Assembly (NCBI GenBank): GCA_937930305.1
Contig: CALGLE010000019.1
Span: 1 to 64,000 of the forward strand
Direction: 5' to 3'
Source of the DNA: an uncultured Granulosicoccaceae bacterium
Lineage (GTDB): Bacteria > Pseudomonadota > Gammaproteobacteria > Granulosicoccales > Granulosicoccaceae
DNA: 64,000 nucleotides
The stretch's first letter is position 1, and every line of letters starts with the position of its first letter. Position numbers and translations under genes: made by a program. The notes beneath the pieces were generated by a model. It did not search any database. It was not told where the DNA came from and was given only the letters and a program-made list of their open reading frames with translations. Positions 1 through 10,962 of the stretch are shown piece by piece.

Positions 1-275
1 GTTTTTAGTTGTGTTCTCTTCTTATACTCAAACGACTGTGTCGATTAGGAATTAAACATGATTTTCAAGCTTTGAGGACCAACACCCAATAATTCGTTGT
101 GTAAACGAGCTATTGGCCGAGACAATAATGACTCGATGGTAGATAAGATGCTTGAATTTTTACGAATCATCTTTAGGGAGTAACGTGAAGACGGTCGTTT
201 ATCAATTCCTAGAACTGATGATAGTTGCGGAAAACGTTAAACCAGCATCCGAAACTGCCAATATGCGATTAGAAA
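1..275. other. Window edge without a recognised gene
   Basis: No protein family, RNA gene or repeat was recognised in these bases. A 41-codon open frame on the minus strand (about 45-170) ends in a plausible-looking sequence, but it has no clear ribosome binding site and no family I know. The stretch lies downstream of the DUF11 protein gene, whose frame closes at 276, so it may hold decayed remains of that gene's 3' part. Confidence 0.4.
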
Positions 276-1409
276 TCAGGACGCTGACACAACCGCTGAA
301 AAAGTTGCACTGACAGAACCGCCGCTGGGAACATCAATCTCGGTCCAACTAATAGAATTACCAGCAACTGACATCACCGACGCAGCCGGCACTGTCACAG
401 GTGTGATAGAAGAAAAGCCTGCCGGAACCGTATCTAGCACATACGCATCAACCGCAGCATCAGGTCCTGCATTATTTACTTGCAGCGTAAATAAAATAAC
501 TGACCCTATGTTAGGTGAAGCGTCACTGACCGACTTGTTTATTGTTAACGCGACTTCGCTATCGTCATCTATCAACGTGAGTGTTGCAGTATCACTAATA
601 TCAATACCATGCGTTGTGTTGGATATATTCTGCAACTGCACGATGATAGTTTGGTCACCTTCTGGCACTATGTCAGCAGTTGGGTTGATAGTAAAGGATT
701 GAGCATCCCCTGCCTGTCCATTAAACGTCAGTGTACCTGACGCCGCGGTGTAGTCGTTGTCGGCCAAAGTGGCTGTGCCGTCAGCAGTTAAATAATCGAC
801 AGTAAATGATACAAACCCCGAAGCATCGCGTACATCATGTGATAACGTCGCGGTAACGGTGATAGGGCCACCATCTTCAGGCGCACTAACATCGCTAAGG
901 GTTATCAGCTCTTGAACATCGGCAACCACTAAAAAATCTTCTGAATCCCCAAAATTGTTCACGCCGCACCCATTCGCTGGAGTAGTGTCGTTGTAGCTCA
1001 ACATGAGCCTACCCCGAAAGGTGGTATCTTCAGTCACTGTCGGAAGGGTGATATTTTGTGTAACAACACAACCAACAGGAGTCGCAGTGGTGCTAAACAA
1101 ACAACTACCACTGCCAAGCGACTCTGGCGTTCCATCATTATCGGTATCGAGAAAAAAAACCACATTTTCTGGATCATTATTACCTGCTGTAGGTGCACCG
1201 GACTGCTCAGTGTCACCCACTATTGTCGTAACTGAAACAACGGAACTTGTCGGGTATTCTGCAGCTATACCAATCGGCAGAGTAATACTTTCATAGGTTG
1301 TGTCGTTAGTGATTGCGCAGAGTGTAGTCGGGGTGTAGCGTTGCGCCCAGGCGGTCTGCATTGACACGCAAAGCACTATAACTGCACAAGGAAGACGGTA
1401 ACTAAACAT
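276..1409 (-). CDS. Secreted Calx-beta / DUF11 repeat protein
   Basis: The 377-residue product starts with a Sec signal peptide (about residues 1-22, ending AWA-Q), so it is exported. A middle part (about 165-285) with DYTAASGTLTF and the run ending TLTLIDDD is a Calx-beta domain, a beta-sandwich common in large surface and adhesion proteins. Residues 290-377 form a DUF11 (conserved repeat) domain beginning LTINKSVSDA. Family members usually have several such domains and a C-terminal sorting or anchoring segment. Here the frame stops directly at the end of the first DUF11 domain, with no anchor, so the protein may be truncated. No enzymatic function can be assigned. It is transcribed alone, downstream of nothing obvious, with a 12-bp palindrome about 40 bp upstream of the start. 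A surface or cell-envelope role is an inference. Confidence 0.7.
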   Translation of the reverse strand: MFSYRLPCAVIVLCVSMQTAWAQRYTPTTLCAITNDTTYESITLPIGIAAEYPTSSVVSVTTIVGDTEQSGAPTAGNNDPENVVFFLDTDNDGTPESLGSGSCLFSTTATPVGCVVTQNITLPTVTEDTTFRGRLMLSYNDTTPANGCGVNNFGDSEDFLVVADVQELITLSDVSAPEDGGPITVTATLSHDVRDASGFVSFTVDYLTADGTATLADNDYTAASGTLTFNGQAGDAQSFTINPTADIVPEGDQTIIVQLQNISNTTHGIDISDTATLTLIDDDSEVALTINKSVSDASPNIGSVILFTLQVNNAGPDAAVDAYVLDTVPAGFSSITPVTVPAASVMSVAGNSISWTEIDVPSGGSVSATFSAVVSAS

Positions 1410-1718
1410 GGGGCCAGAGTTAAATCTATTACAACAGTGAACATTACATTTTCGCGAAAATCATGCCACATGGCCGCAATTCGCCCAGATATTTATCCAA
1501 AAGTATGATGATGAATACAAATTGTAAGTGCATCTCAACACCAGAGGGAATTGACAAGCCGAGTCTGAATGGTGGCTGTGGTCCGAACTAAGAAAAACTA
1601 GGTTTGAACCATTTGGATACCTTCCTTATGGTTGAGTTTATATTTCTAAAGACTAACTGCGCCCCATTAACTTACGAGGCGCAGAAACTGATCAAATCCC
1701 AATGAAATACCGCTCGAA
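1410..1718. other. Intergenic region between the DUF11 gene and fadA
   Basis: No gene was recognised. The region holds the likely promoter of the minus-strand DUF11 gene, including a perfect 12-bp palindrome TTTTCGCGAAAA at 1449-1460, and at its other end the hairpin described separately as the end of the fad operon. The palindrome may be an operator, but no regulator can be named. Confidence 0.5.
1657..1684 (-). terminator. Probable terminator of the fad operon
   Basis: A 7-bp perfect stem (CTGCGCC at 1657-1663 with GGCGCAG at 1678-1684) with a 14-base loop lies about 35 bp past the fadA stop codon. On the minus strand it is followed by a T-rich but interrupted stretch (TTAGTCTTT). The position fits a terminator; the weak T-tract and long loop lower confidence. 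Confidence 0.5.
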
Positions 1719-5056
<3,338 letters not shown>

Positions 5057-5068
5057 ACAGTGTTTCCT

Positions 5069-6871
5069 TTAGAAGCTGAAGTGATCGGCATCAAGCGCCA
5101 TGAGAGAATCCGCCCCCGTCTCCATGGTGGCCACCAAGGATCGAGTTCTGGGCAATAACTTCTCAAAGTAGAAGTTGGCTGTGGATAGTTTAGCCTGATA
5201 AAAGTCTGGCTCGCTGCAATCGTCTTTTGATAATGCGGCCAAGGCTGTGGCTTGAGCTTGCGCCCAATAGTAAGCCAGCACCACATAGCCTGAATACATC
5301 AAATAATCCACCGATGCGGCACCCACTTCATCGGCATTCGACATCGCCCGCATGGTGATGTCGGTGGTGATTTGTTCCCACTCCGCGCAGTGTGTTCTGA
5401 GTTTCGCAATCGCATTCGCCATTTGGCGGTTGGATTCGTGCTGCTCACAGAATTCGGCGATTTCAGCCAAGAAGGGTCGTAACAATCCACCCTGTGAACC
5501 CACCACTTTTCGGCCGAGTAAATCCAACGCTTGGATGCCGGTGGTTCCTTCATACAACGTAGAAATTCGGCTGTCTCGAACGTTTTGTTCCATGCCCCAT
5601 TCTTGTATGAACCCATGGCCACCGAAAATCTGTAAACCAAGATTCGCAGATTCAAACCCCGTTTCTGTTAAGAAGGCTTTAGCAATTGGTGTTAGCAACG
5701 CCAGACGAGCATCGGCCTTGCCTTTTTCTTCCATGGATGCGTCCGATTCCATCACGTCCACACCCATGGCTAAAGAATGCACGAACAAACGCCCACCTTC
5801 AGAAAACGCTTTTTGTGTGAGGAGCATACGGCGAACGTCGGGGTGCACGATAATCGGGTCAGCCGCTTTACCCGGCGTTTTTTGCCCCGACAAAGAACGC
5901 ATTTGCAATCGCTCGCGTGCATAATCTAACGACTTTTGAAAACCAAATTCGGCGTGCGCTAAGCCTTGCAGTGCTGTACCTAACCGGGCCGCGTTCATGA
6001 ACGTGAACATACAATTTAAACCGCGGTTTGGCGGACCAATCAACCACCCTTTAGCGCCGTCAAAATTCAATAAGGCGGTCGCGTTTCCGTGAATTCCCAT
6101 CTTGTGTTCAATGGAACCGCAGCTCACGCCATTACGTTCACCGGCTTCTCCATTCGCATCCGGCACCATTTTTGGCACGATGAACAACGAGATACCGCGT
6201 GTTCCCTGGGGCGCATCTGGCAATCGCGCTAAGACGATATGCACAATGTTATCGGCCATATCGTGTTCACCGGCCGAGATGAATATTTTGGTACCGTGAA
6301 TGGCGTAACTGCCATCGTCATTCGGTTCTGCTCGGGTGCGAAGTAATCCTAAATCCGTGCCGCAATGCGATTCGGTTAAACACATGGTGCCCGTCCACTC
6401 ACCCGAGGTGAGCTTATTTAGGTACTGCGCTTTTTGTTCATCGTTACCGTGCGCCGTGATGGTGGCATGAGCACCGTGGCTGAGTCCGGGATACATGGCC
6501 CAAGCCCAATTGGCGGTACCAGCCATCTCGCTCATGAACGTCGCCATGGAAGGCGGTAAGCCTTGTCCACCGAATTCAGGATCTGCCGAGAGACTTCCCC
6601 AGCCTGCCTCTACGTAAGTCGCGTAAGCTTCTTTAAAGCCATCAGGCGTAGTGACAACCGTATCGTTCCATTGACACCCTTGCTGATCACCGGACTGATT
6701 GATCGGTGCCAGTTCTTGCTCAACAAATTTTGCTGCTTCTTCTAAAATCGCGTTGAGTAGCTGGTCGCCTACTTCTTCATATCCGCCTAATTCAGAACAG
6801 CGATCGGCGTAGTTGAACACCTCTTGCAAACTAAATCGCATATCACGAAGCGGTACCTTGAAATCAGCCAT
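5069..6871 (-). CDS. Acyl-CoA dehydrogenase, long ~600-residue type (FadE/DmdC-like)
   Basis: An FAD-dependent dehydrogenase that introduces the 2,3 double bond into acyl-CoA, first step of beta-oxidation. The start is placed at 6871 (MADFKVP..., about 600 residues) because GGGAGAG lies just upstream; the frame is open further to 6934. The acyl-CoA dehydrogenase core is clear: CLTESHCGTDLG in the middle domain, FGGHGFIQEWG and the glutamate-bearing STLYEGTTGIQA near residues 420-445, then an extra C-terminal helical region typical of the longer subfamily that includes 3-methylmercaptopropionyl-CoA dehydrogenase DmdC. Exact chain-length specificity cannot be read. It leads the fad operon and its 5' region contains the inverted repeat at 7010-7037, so expression is probably controlled by the divergent regulator. 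Confidence 0.88.
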   Translation of the reverse strand: MADFKVPLRDMRFSLQEVFNYADRCSELGGYEEVGDQLLNAILEEAAKFVEQELAPINQSGDQQGCQWNDTVVTTPDGFKEAYATYVEAGWGSLSADPEFGGQGLPPSMATFMSEMAGTANWAWAMYPGLSHGAHATITAHGNDEQKAQYLNKLTSGEWTGTMCLTESHCGTDLGLLRTRAEPNDDGSYAIHGTKIFISAGEHDMADNIVHIVLARLPDAPQGTRGISLFIVPKMVPDANGEAGERNGVSCGSIEHKMGIHGNATALLNFDGAKGWLIGPPNRGLNCMFTFMNAARLGTALQGLAHAEFGFQKSLDYARERLQMRSLSGQKTPGKAADPIIVHPDVRRMLLTQKAFSEGGRLFVHSLAMGVDVMESDASMEEKGKADARLALLTPIAKAFLTETGFESANLGLQIFGGHGFIQEWGMEQNVRDSRISTLYEGTTGIQALDLLGRKVVGSQGGLLRPFLAEIAEFCEQHESNRQMANAIAKLRTHCAEWEQITTDITMRAMSNADEVGAASVDYLMYSGYVVLAYYWAQAQATALAALSKDDCSEPDFYQAKLSTANFYFEKLLPRTRSLVATMETGADSLMALDADHFSF

Positions 6872-7006
6872 TTGCGAAGCTCTCCCTGTAGGTGGAGGAT
6901 AAAAACGATGAGTGTATGCAGCACTGAGCCGCACGCTTCTTTGCTTGCTTAACAGATTTTAGTACGCCCGTAGGCTGGGTGGCTAAATTCTGCACATATC
7001 GCAAAG

Positions 7007-7040
7007 TTTATATTGTTCAGTAATAACTGAACAATATGAT
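7007..7040. promoter_or_regulatory. Divergent promoters overlapping a perfect inverted repeat (likely operator)
   Basis: Two 11-bp arms, ATATTGTTCAG (7010-7020) and CTGAACAATAT (7027-7037), are exact reverse complements around a 6-bp spacer. On the plus strand TTGTTC (7013-7018), a 16-bp gap and TATGAT (7035-7040) make a promoter towards the regulator gene. On the minus strand TTGTTC (7034-7029), a 16-bp gap and TATAAA (7012-7007) make a promoter towards the fad operon. One bound dimer would cover both. The link to the adjacent GbsR/MarR-type protein is an inference. Confidence 0.65.
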
Positions 7041-7137
7041 GTTAACCGCTGGATGTCAAGATTCCCCTGGTTTTTTGACAAAACTAGACCATATTTTGAT
7101 CTAATGCGGAACCCAAACGCCGTATGGAGACCCTAAC

Positions 7138-7578
7138 TTGAGCCGTTCTATCGCCGTGATTCGCGAAGAGTTCATTGAACAAGTTGGGCTGATTGCGCAG
7201 GCAGAATTGTTGCCCCGCATTGCCGGGCGGCTAATGGGATTGCTGATTTTCGACGGCAAGGAGTATTCATTCAGTGAACTTGCCGAAGCGTTGCAAGTCA
7301 GTCGCGGCAGTATCAGCTCCAGTGTCTCCTTGCTCACGGCCATGGGCGTGATAGAACGAACCGCGAAGCCAGGGGATCGCCAAGATTACTTCAAGTTGAG
7401 CGAAGATCCCTACAACACGTTTTTTCAAAGGGCGTTGCGCCGCGCAGAGAAAGCGCACAAAACCATACAAGAAACCCGAAATGCTGTGCCCAAGGACAAA
7501 CGAGAAATACGGGGCCGGCTGAAAGAATACGAGAATTTCTATACCGCCCTCATGAAAGCCCTCGACAGCACTAGCTGA
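7138..7578 (+). CDS. GbsR/MarR-family winged-helix transcriptional regulator
   Basis: A 146-residue DNA-binding protein. Residues about 20-85 form a winged helix (YSFSELAEALQVSRGSISSSVSLLTAMGVIERTAKPGDRQDYFKL), with the recognition helix at SRGSISSSVSLL, closest to GbsR-type MarR relatives; a helical dimerisation region rich in charged residues follows. The start is TTG at 7138. The gene diverges from the acyl-CoA dehydrogenase-fadB-fadA operon and shares the inverted repeat at 7010-7037, so it most likely controls that operon and its own expression, perhaps sensing a fatty-acid-derived ligand. Ligand and sign of control are not readable from the sequence. Confidence 0.8.
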   Translation: MSRSIAVIREEFIEQVGLIAQAELLPRIAGRLMGLLIFDGKEYSFSELAEALQVSRGSISSSVSLLTAMGVIERTAKPGDRQDYFKLSEDPYNTFFQRALRRAEKAHKTIQETRNAVPKDKREIRGRLKEYENFYTALMKALDSTS

Positions 7579-7674
7579 ACAGCGAGATCGGTAACCAACA
7601 GGGCGCTTTCAGGTATTGATTGCTAGTTAATTTCGTGACTATAATGCAATTTGTTACCACGGGGATAGGAAAAT

Positions 7675-8643
7675 ATGGCCTACGCGCCTGCCCAAAACAC
7701 CAATAAGGACAGTATCCCTATCGTGGATCTGAGCGCACTGCGCTCAGGTGAAGATCCCGATACCGTCGCGGCAGCGTTGCATGCAGCCAGCCAAAATCTC
7801 GGGTTTATTTACGTCTCCTCCCACGGCATCCCGGATGCAGTTATTACCCGGGCCAGAGAAACAGCGTTTGAATTTTTTAGACAACCCGACAACGTAAAAG
7901 CAGACGTAAAAATCTCACCGCATCATCGAGGCTGGTTAAAACCTGGAGCGGCTAAAATGGGCGATGACGCTAAGGCGGATCTGAAAGAGAGTTTCATTTG
8001 GGCATCTGAACAAATAGCGGCAAGCGGTTTAAACGATCACCCACTGCGTGGACCGAACCAATGGCCGGTATCTCTACCGACATTAAAAGACGCGGCTTTA
8101 GATTATTTCGATGCGGTGCATTCCGTGGCTTTGTATTTGATGCAAGGTTTCGCCCGCGGACTACAGCTGCCAGAAGAATATTTTCTGCGTCAATGTTCGC
8201 AACCATTAAGCCGTGCATCGTTTGTGTATTACCCGCCACAACCCGAAAATTTGGGTGCCGATCAATTCGGTGTAGCGCCTCACACTGACTTTGGTGTGTT
8301 AACGGTACTCTCTCAAGACAATACGGGTGGCTTACAAATCCAGGATAGAAACGGTCGCTGGATACACGCACCCCCCATTGATGGCACCTTGGTCGTCAAT
8401 GTAGGAGACCTGCTATGCCGATGGACCGGTGGTGCCTATAAGTCCACACCCCATCGAGTGGTGAATGCTTCAGGCCAAGAGCGCTTATCGCTTGTGCTTG
8501 CATTCGATCCCAATCCTGAAACACTGATCGATGCGAATGCATTGCCAGGGCTTTCGAGCCAAGAAGATCCCATTACATGCGGTGACTACTTGCAATGGCG
8601 CTTTGCAAAAGCGTTCGCCTATAGAGATAAAGAGAGCGCATAG
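7675..8643 (+). CDS. 2-oxoglutarate/Fe(II)-dependent oxygenase, isopenicillin N synthase-like
   Basis: A soluble oxygenase of the IPNS/gibberellin-oxidase-like superfamily, 322 residues, the usual length. The N-terminal DIOX_N region starts with IPIVDLSAL and GFIYVSSHGI. The double-stranded beta-helix carries the iron triad His203-Asp205 (PHTDFG) and His260 (TPHRVV), and Arg270/Ser272 (ERLSL), the pair that binds 2-oxoglutarate. Such enzymes hydroxylate, desaturate or cyclise small molecules; the substrate is unknown. It is the first gene of a five-gene operon with an XRE-cupin regulator, an AhpD-like protein, a metalloprotein and an aminotransferase, which suggests an amino-acid-like or amine substrate. 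Confidence 0.85.
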   Translation: MAYAPAQNTNKDSIPIVDLSALRSGEDPDTVAAALHAASQNLGFIYVSSHGIPDAVITRARETAFEFFRQPDNVKADVKISPHHRGWLKPGAAKMGDDAKADLKESFIWASEQIAASGLNDHPLRGPNQWPVSLPTLKDAALDYFDAVHSVALYLMQGFARGLQLPEEYFLRQCSQPLSRASFVYYPPQPENLGADQFGVAPHTDFGVLTVLSQDNTGGLQIQDRNGRWIHAPPIDGTLVVNVGDLLCRWTGGAYKSTPHRVVNASGQERLSLVLAFDPNPETLIDANALPGLSSQEDPITCGDYLQWRFAKAFAYRDKESA

Positions 8644-8647
8644 ACTG

Positions 8648-9262
8648 ATGGAAACCTTAGATGTCACAACGCGCACAGAAACCCCGGATGCGGCAAGTAA
8701 TGATCGCGCCATCGGTTCAGCGTTAAGAGATTTACGAGAAACTCAAAGTTTGTCTGCTCGTCAGTTGTCCGAACAATCCGGAGTATCAGCAGCGATGATC
8801 AGTCGCATTGAAAGCGGTCAAGTATCCCCGTCGATTTCTACCATGACATCTTTAAGTGGTGCATTGGATGTCCCTCTGGTCAGCCTGTTTCGAGACATTG
8901 CCACAGAACGTACCGACTTCACTTATGTACCACATGGTGAAGGCGTGGTGTCCACTCGCATGATGGGTGAACACGAGCATCACTTTATCAACTTGGCTGC
9001 CCATAGGCGACGGGATTTAAATTTCGAAGCACACAAGGTCACGATAAAACAACAAGACGGTGAACCGCCAAGCTACATCGGCCATGGTGTTGTGTTCATT
9101 CACGTCATCGATGGTTCGGGTGTTTACGTTTACGGGAAACAAAAGCTTACGCTAAAAGAAGGCGATACCTTAAGTATTGATGCGGAATTAATGCATGGAT
9201 TCACGCAAGTACTCACTCCCGAAATCACCTTCCTATCCGTTCAAGCGGAAGCACGAAGATGA
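8648..9262 (+). CDS. XRE-family regulator with C-terminal cupin domain
   Basis: A 204-residue regulator from ATG 8648, four bases after the preceding stop codon. Residues about 20-75 are a helix-turn-helix of the XRE/SinR type (LRDLRETQSLSARQLSEQSG, then VSAAMISRIESGQ). Residues about 125-200 form a cupin barrel (GVVFIHVIDGSGVYVYG, then GDTLSIDAELMHGF) expected to bind a small ligand. HTH-cupin proteins of this architecture commonly control amino-acid, amine or aldehyde metabolism genes next to them. Its place inside the operon points to local control. It overlaps the next gene by four bases. Confidence 0.88.
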   Translation: METLDVTTRTETPDAASNDRAIGSALRDLRETQSLSARQLSEQSGVSAAMISRIESGQVSPSISTMTSLSGALDVPLVSLFRDIATERTDFTYVPHGEGVVSTRMMGEHEHHFINLAAHRRRDLNFEAHKVTIKQQDGEPPSYIGHGVVFIHVIDGSGVYVYGKQKLTLKEGDTLSIDAELMHGFTQVLTPEITFLSVQAEARR

Positions 9263-9849
9263 GCGCTTGGATCAGCATGATCAGCGATACCGAAGCGGAT
9301 GCTGATTTACAAGACGCACTAAAACTAGCGCGCACACCTCATGGAACGGTAGACAACGTGATGCGCGTGCATTCGCATCGCCCTAACACCCTACGGGCGC
9401 ATGTGGCTTTATATCGCGCCGCATTGCACGACGACGCGAACCAATTGCCCGAATGGTTACAAGAGACTATTTCAAGCTACGTGTCTATGTTGAACGACTG
9501 CCCCTATTCTCTGGCCAATCATTGGGCGAATGCGCGGCATCTTATAGGTGATGACGTGAAGGCAGATCGTGTTGAGCAAGCGCTAAAAAAGGATACGCCT
9601 GAAGCCGTATTCGACGGTAAAGAGCTGGCCTTATTGAACTATGCGAAAAAACTCACTGTATCTCCTGGCGCGATGCACGTTGACGATGTTGAGACTTTAA
9701 AAAACGCAGGCTTAGACGATGGAGAAATCCTAGAAGCAAACCAAATCATCGGGTATTTCAACTACGTCAATCGATTGTTAAATGGTTTAGGCGTAACCAC
9801 CGAAGGTGATACGGTCGGTTATTACGCCAGCAGTACGACAGATGAATGA
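9259..9849 (+). CDS. Carboxymuconolactone decarboxylase / AhpD-like (peroxidase-related) protein
   Basis: A 196-residue all-helical protein of the AhpD-like fold, closest in length and layout to the uncharacterised peroxidase-related group. The core motif sits in SMLNDCPYSLANHW: Cys81 and His88 are retained, but the second cysteine of the CxxC pair typical of AhpD is replaced by Ser84. A thiol-disulfide reductase cycle using both cysteines is therefore unlikely, and a decarboxylase-like or thiol-peroxidase role with one cysteine is more plausible. ATG 9259 overlaps the regulator stop codon by four bases. The substrate is unknown but probably belongs to the same pathway as the neighbouring oxygenase. 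Confidence 0.75.
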   Translation: MSAWISMISDTEADADLQDALKLARTPHGTVDNVMRVHSHRPNTLRAHVALYRAALHDDANQLPEWLQETISSYVSMLNDCPYSLANHWANARHLIGDDVKADRVEQALKKDTPEAVFDGKELALLNYAKKLTVSPGAMHVDDVETLKNAGLDDGEILEANQIIGYFNYVNRLLNGLGVTTEGDTVGYYASSTTDE

Positions 9850-9858
9850 GCGCCCCCA

Positions 9859-10950
9859 ATGAGTTCGCAAGAAACACCTTCTGATTTCGATGGCGCTATG
9901 AGTTTGATCCGTGATTGCGTGAACGGACGTAAAGGTGAGCGATTGCTCATTGTGAGTGAACCTGAAGAGAATGGGGTTTACGACAGCATCGCACCTAAAT
10001 TGGCAGCGGCGGCTGGTCGCCGTATAGGGATGACCGTATACGAGCTGCAATCAACTTCGTTTATAGACAATGAGGATGAAAAAGCCATTCTGCTGGATTC
10101 ACTTCGAGGGTTTGACCACATCGTATTCTTCTCGCGTGTGGGGGATCAAATTCGTTTTTCAAATGCGGATGCCATGCCCCCTTCGACCATGTGTTACACG
10201 CTGAACCAGCAATCATTAAATTCTGAATTTGGCACTGCCTGCCATCAAGGCATGAGCGAAATCAAATGGGCACTTGAGCAAGCGTTCCAACAATGTGAAG
10301 AAGCCACAGTGACCTGCCCCTTAGGAACGCACTACTCGGGGCGGCCAGACTGGGGATTGGATTCACCGGTCGAAGTGAGCTTAAAGCGCTTTCCGTTACT
10401 GGTTCCTCAGCCGATTCCAGCGAAGGGTTTCCGCGGTAAAGTGGCTTTGAGTCGATTCTTGATAGGCACCGGTTCAAAATACTATGAACCCTACTACTTA
10501 GCGTTGCCAAACACCGTTTTTGCCTGCGTTGAAGACAACCGAATTGTGCGTTTTGAAGGTTCGGCTGAAGATGTAATAGCTGTTGAAAATCACTACGTCC
10601 AAGTCTCAAAAAAACTCTCAATCGATCCATGGTTTGTCGATTCCTGGCATGCAGGAATACACCCGGGCTGTAATTTTGAAATGGACGCATCCACCGATAT
10701 CATGCGATGGTCGGGATCGGCCTTTGGAAGTCCGAGATTGTTACACTTTCATACCTGTGGGCAATACGCACCCGGTGAAATTTGTTGGAACGTACTGGAT
10801 GCAACCGTTGCACTCGATGGGGTTGAGATTTGGGAAAATGGCGTGTTACACCCTGAACGCCTACCCGATGGTGCGTCCGTTATGGAACGACACCCGAAAC
10901 TGGCTGACTTGTTTGCAAATCCGGTACGTGAAATCGGACTTACCTGTTAA
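9859..10950 (+). CDS. M29 aminopeptidase / NicX-like putative metalloprotein
   Basis: A 363-residue protein I place tentatively with the leucyl aminopeptidase M29 / 2,5-dihydroxypyridine dioxygenase (NicX) group. The basis is the overall length and the conserved-looking C-terminal histidine/acid cluster: DSWHAGIHPGC (about 256-266), the RWSGSAFGSPR stretch, and LHFHTCGQYAPGE (about 295-307). These histidines could bind a metal. It has no signal peptide or membrane segment. Whether it hydrolyses a peptide or amide bond or opens a ring is not decidable from sequence alone. It lies 9 bp after the AhpD-like gene and 12 bp before the aminotransferase gene, so it is in the same operon. Confidence 0.45.
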   Translation: MSSQETPSDFDGAMSLIRDCVNGRKGERLLIVSEPEENGVYDSIAPKLAAAAGRRIGMTVYELQSTSFIDNEDEKAILLDSLRGFDHIVFFSRVGDQIRFSNADAMPPSTMCYTLNQQSLNSEFGTACHQGMSEIKWALEQAFQQCEEATVTCPLGTHYSGRPDWGLDSPVEVSLKRFPLLVPQPIPAKGFRGKVALSRFLIGTGSKYYEPYYLALPNTVFACVEDNRIVRFEGSAEDVIAVENHYVQVSKKLSIDPWFVDSWHAGIHPGCNFEMDASTDIMRWSGSAFGSPRLLHFHTCGQYAPGEICWNVLDATVALDGVEIWENGVLHPERLPDGASVMERHPKLADLFANPVREIGLTC

Positions 10951-10962
10951 GTAGTCATAACC

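Noticed and set aside
45-170. Small minus-strand ORF of 41 codons at the window edge
   Set aside because: No ribosome binding site or recognisable family; too short to support without comparison.
5352-5924. 190-codon plus-strand open frame
   Set aside because: It lies wholly opposite the acyl-CoA dehydrogenase gene and its composition is that of an antisense shadow.
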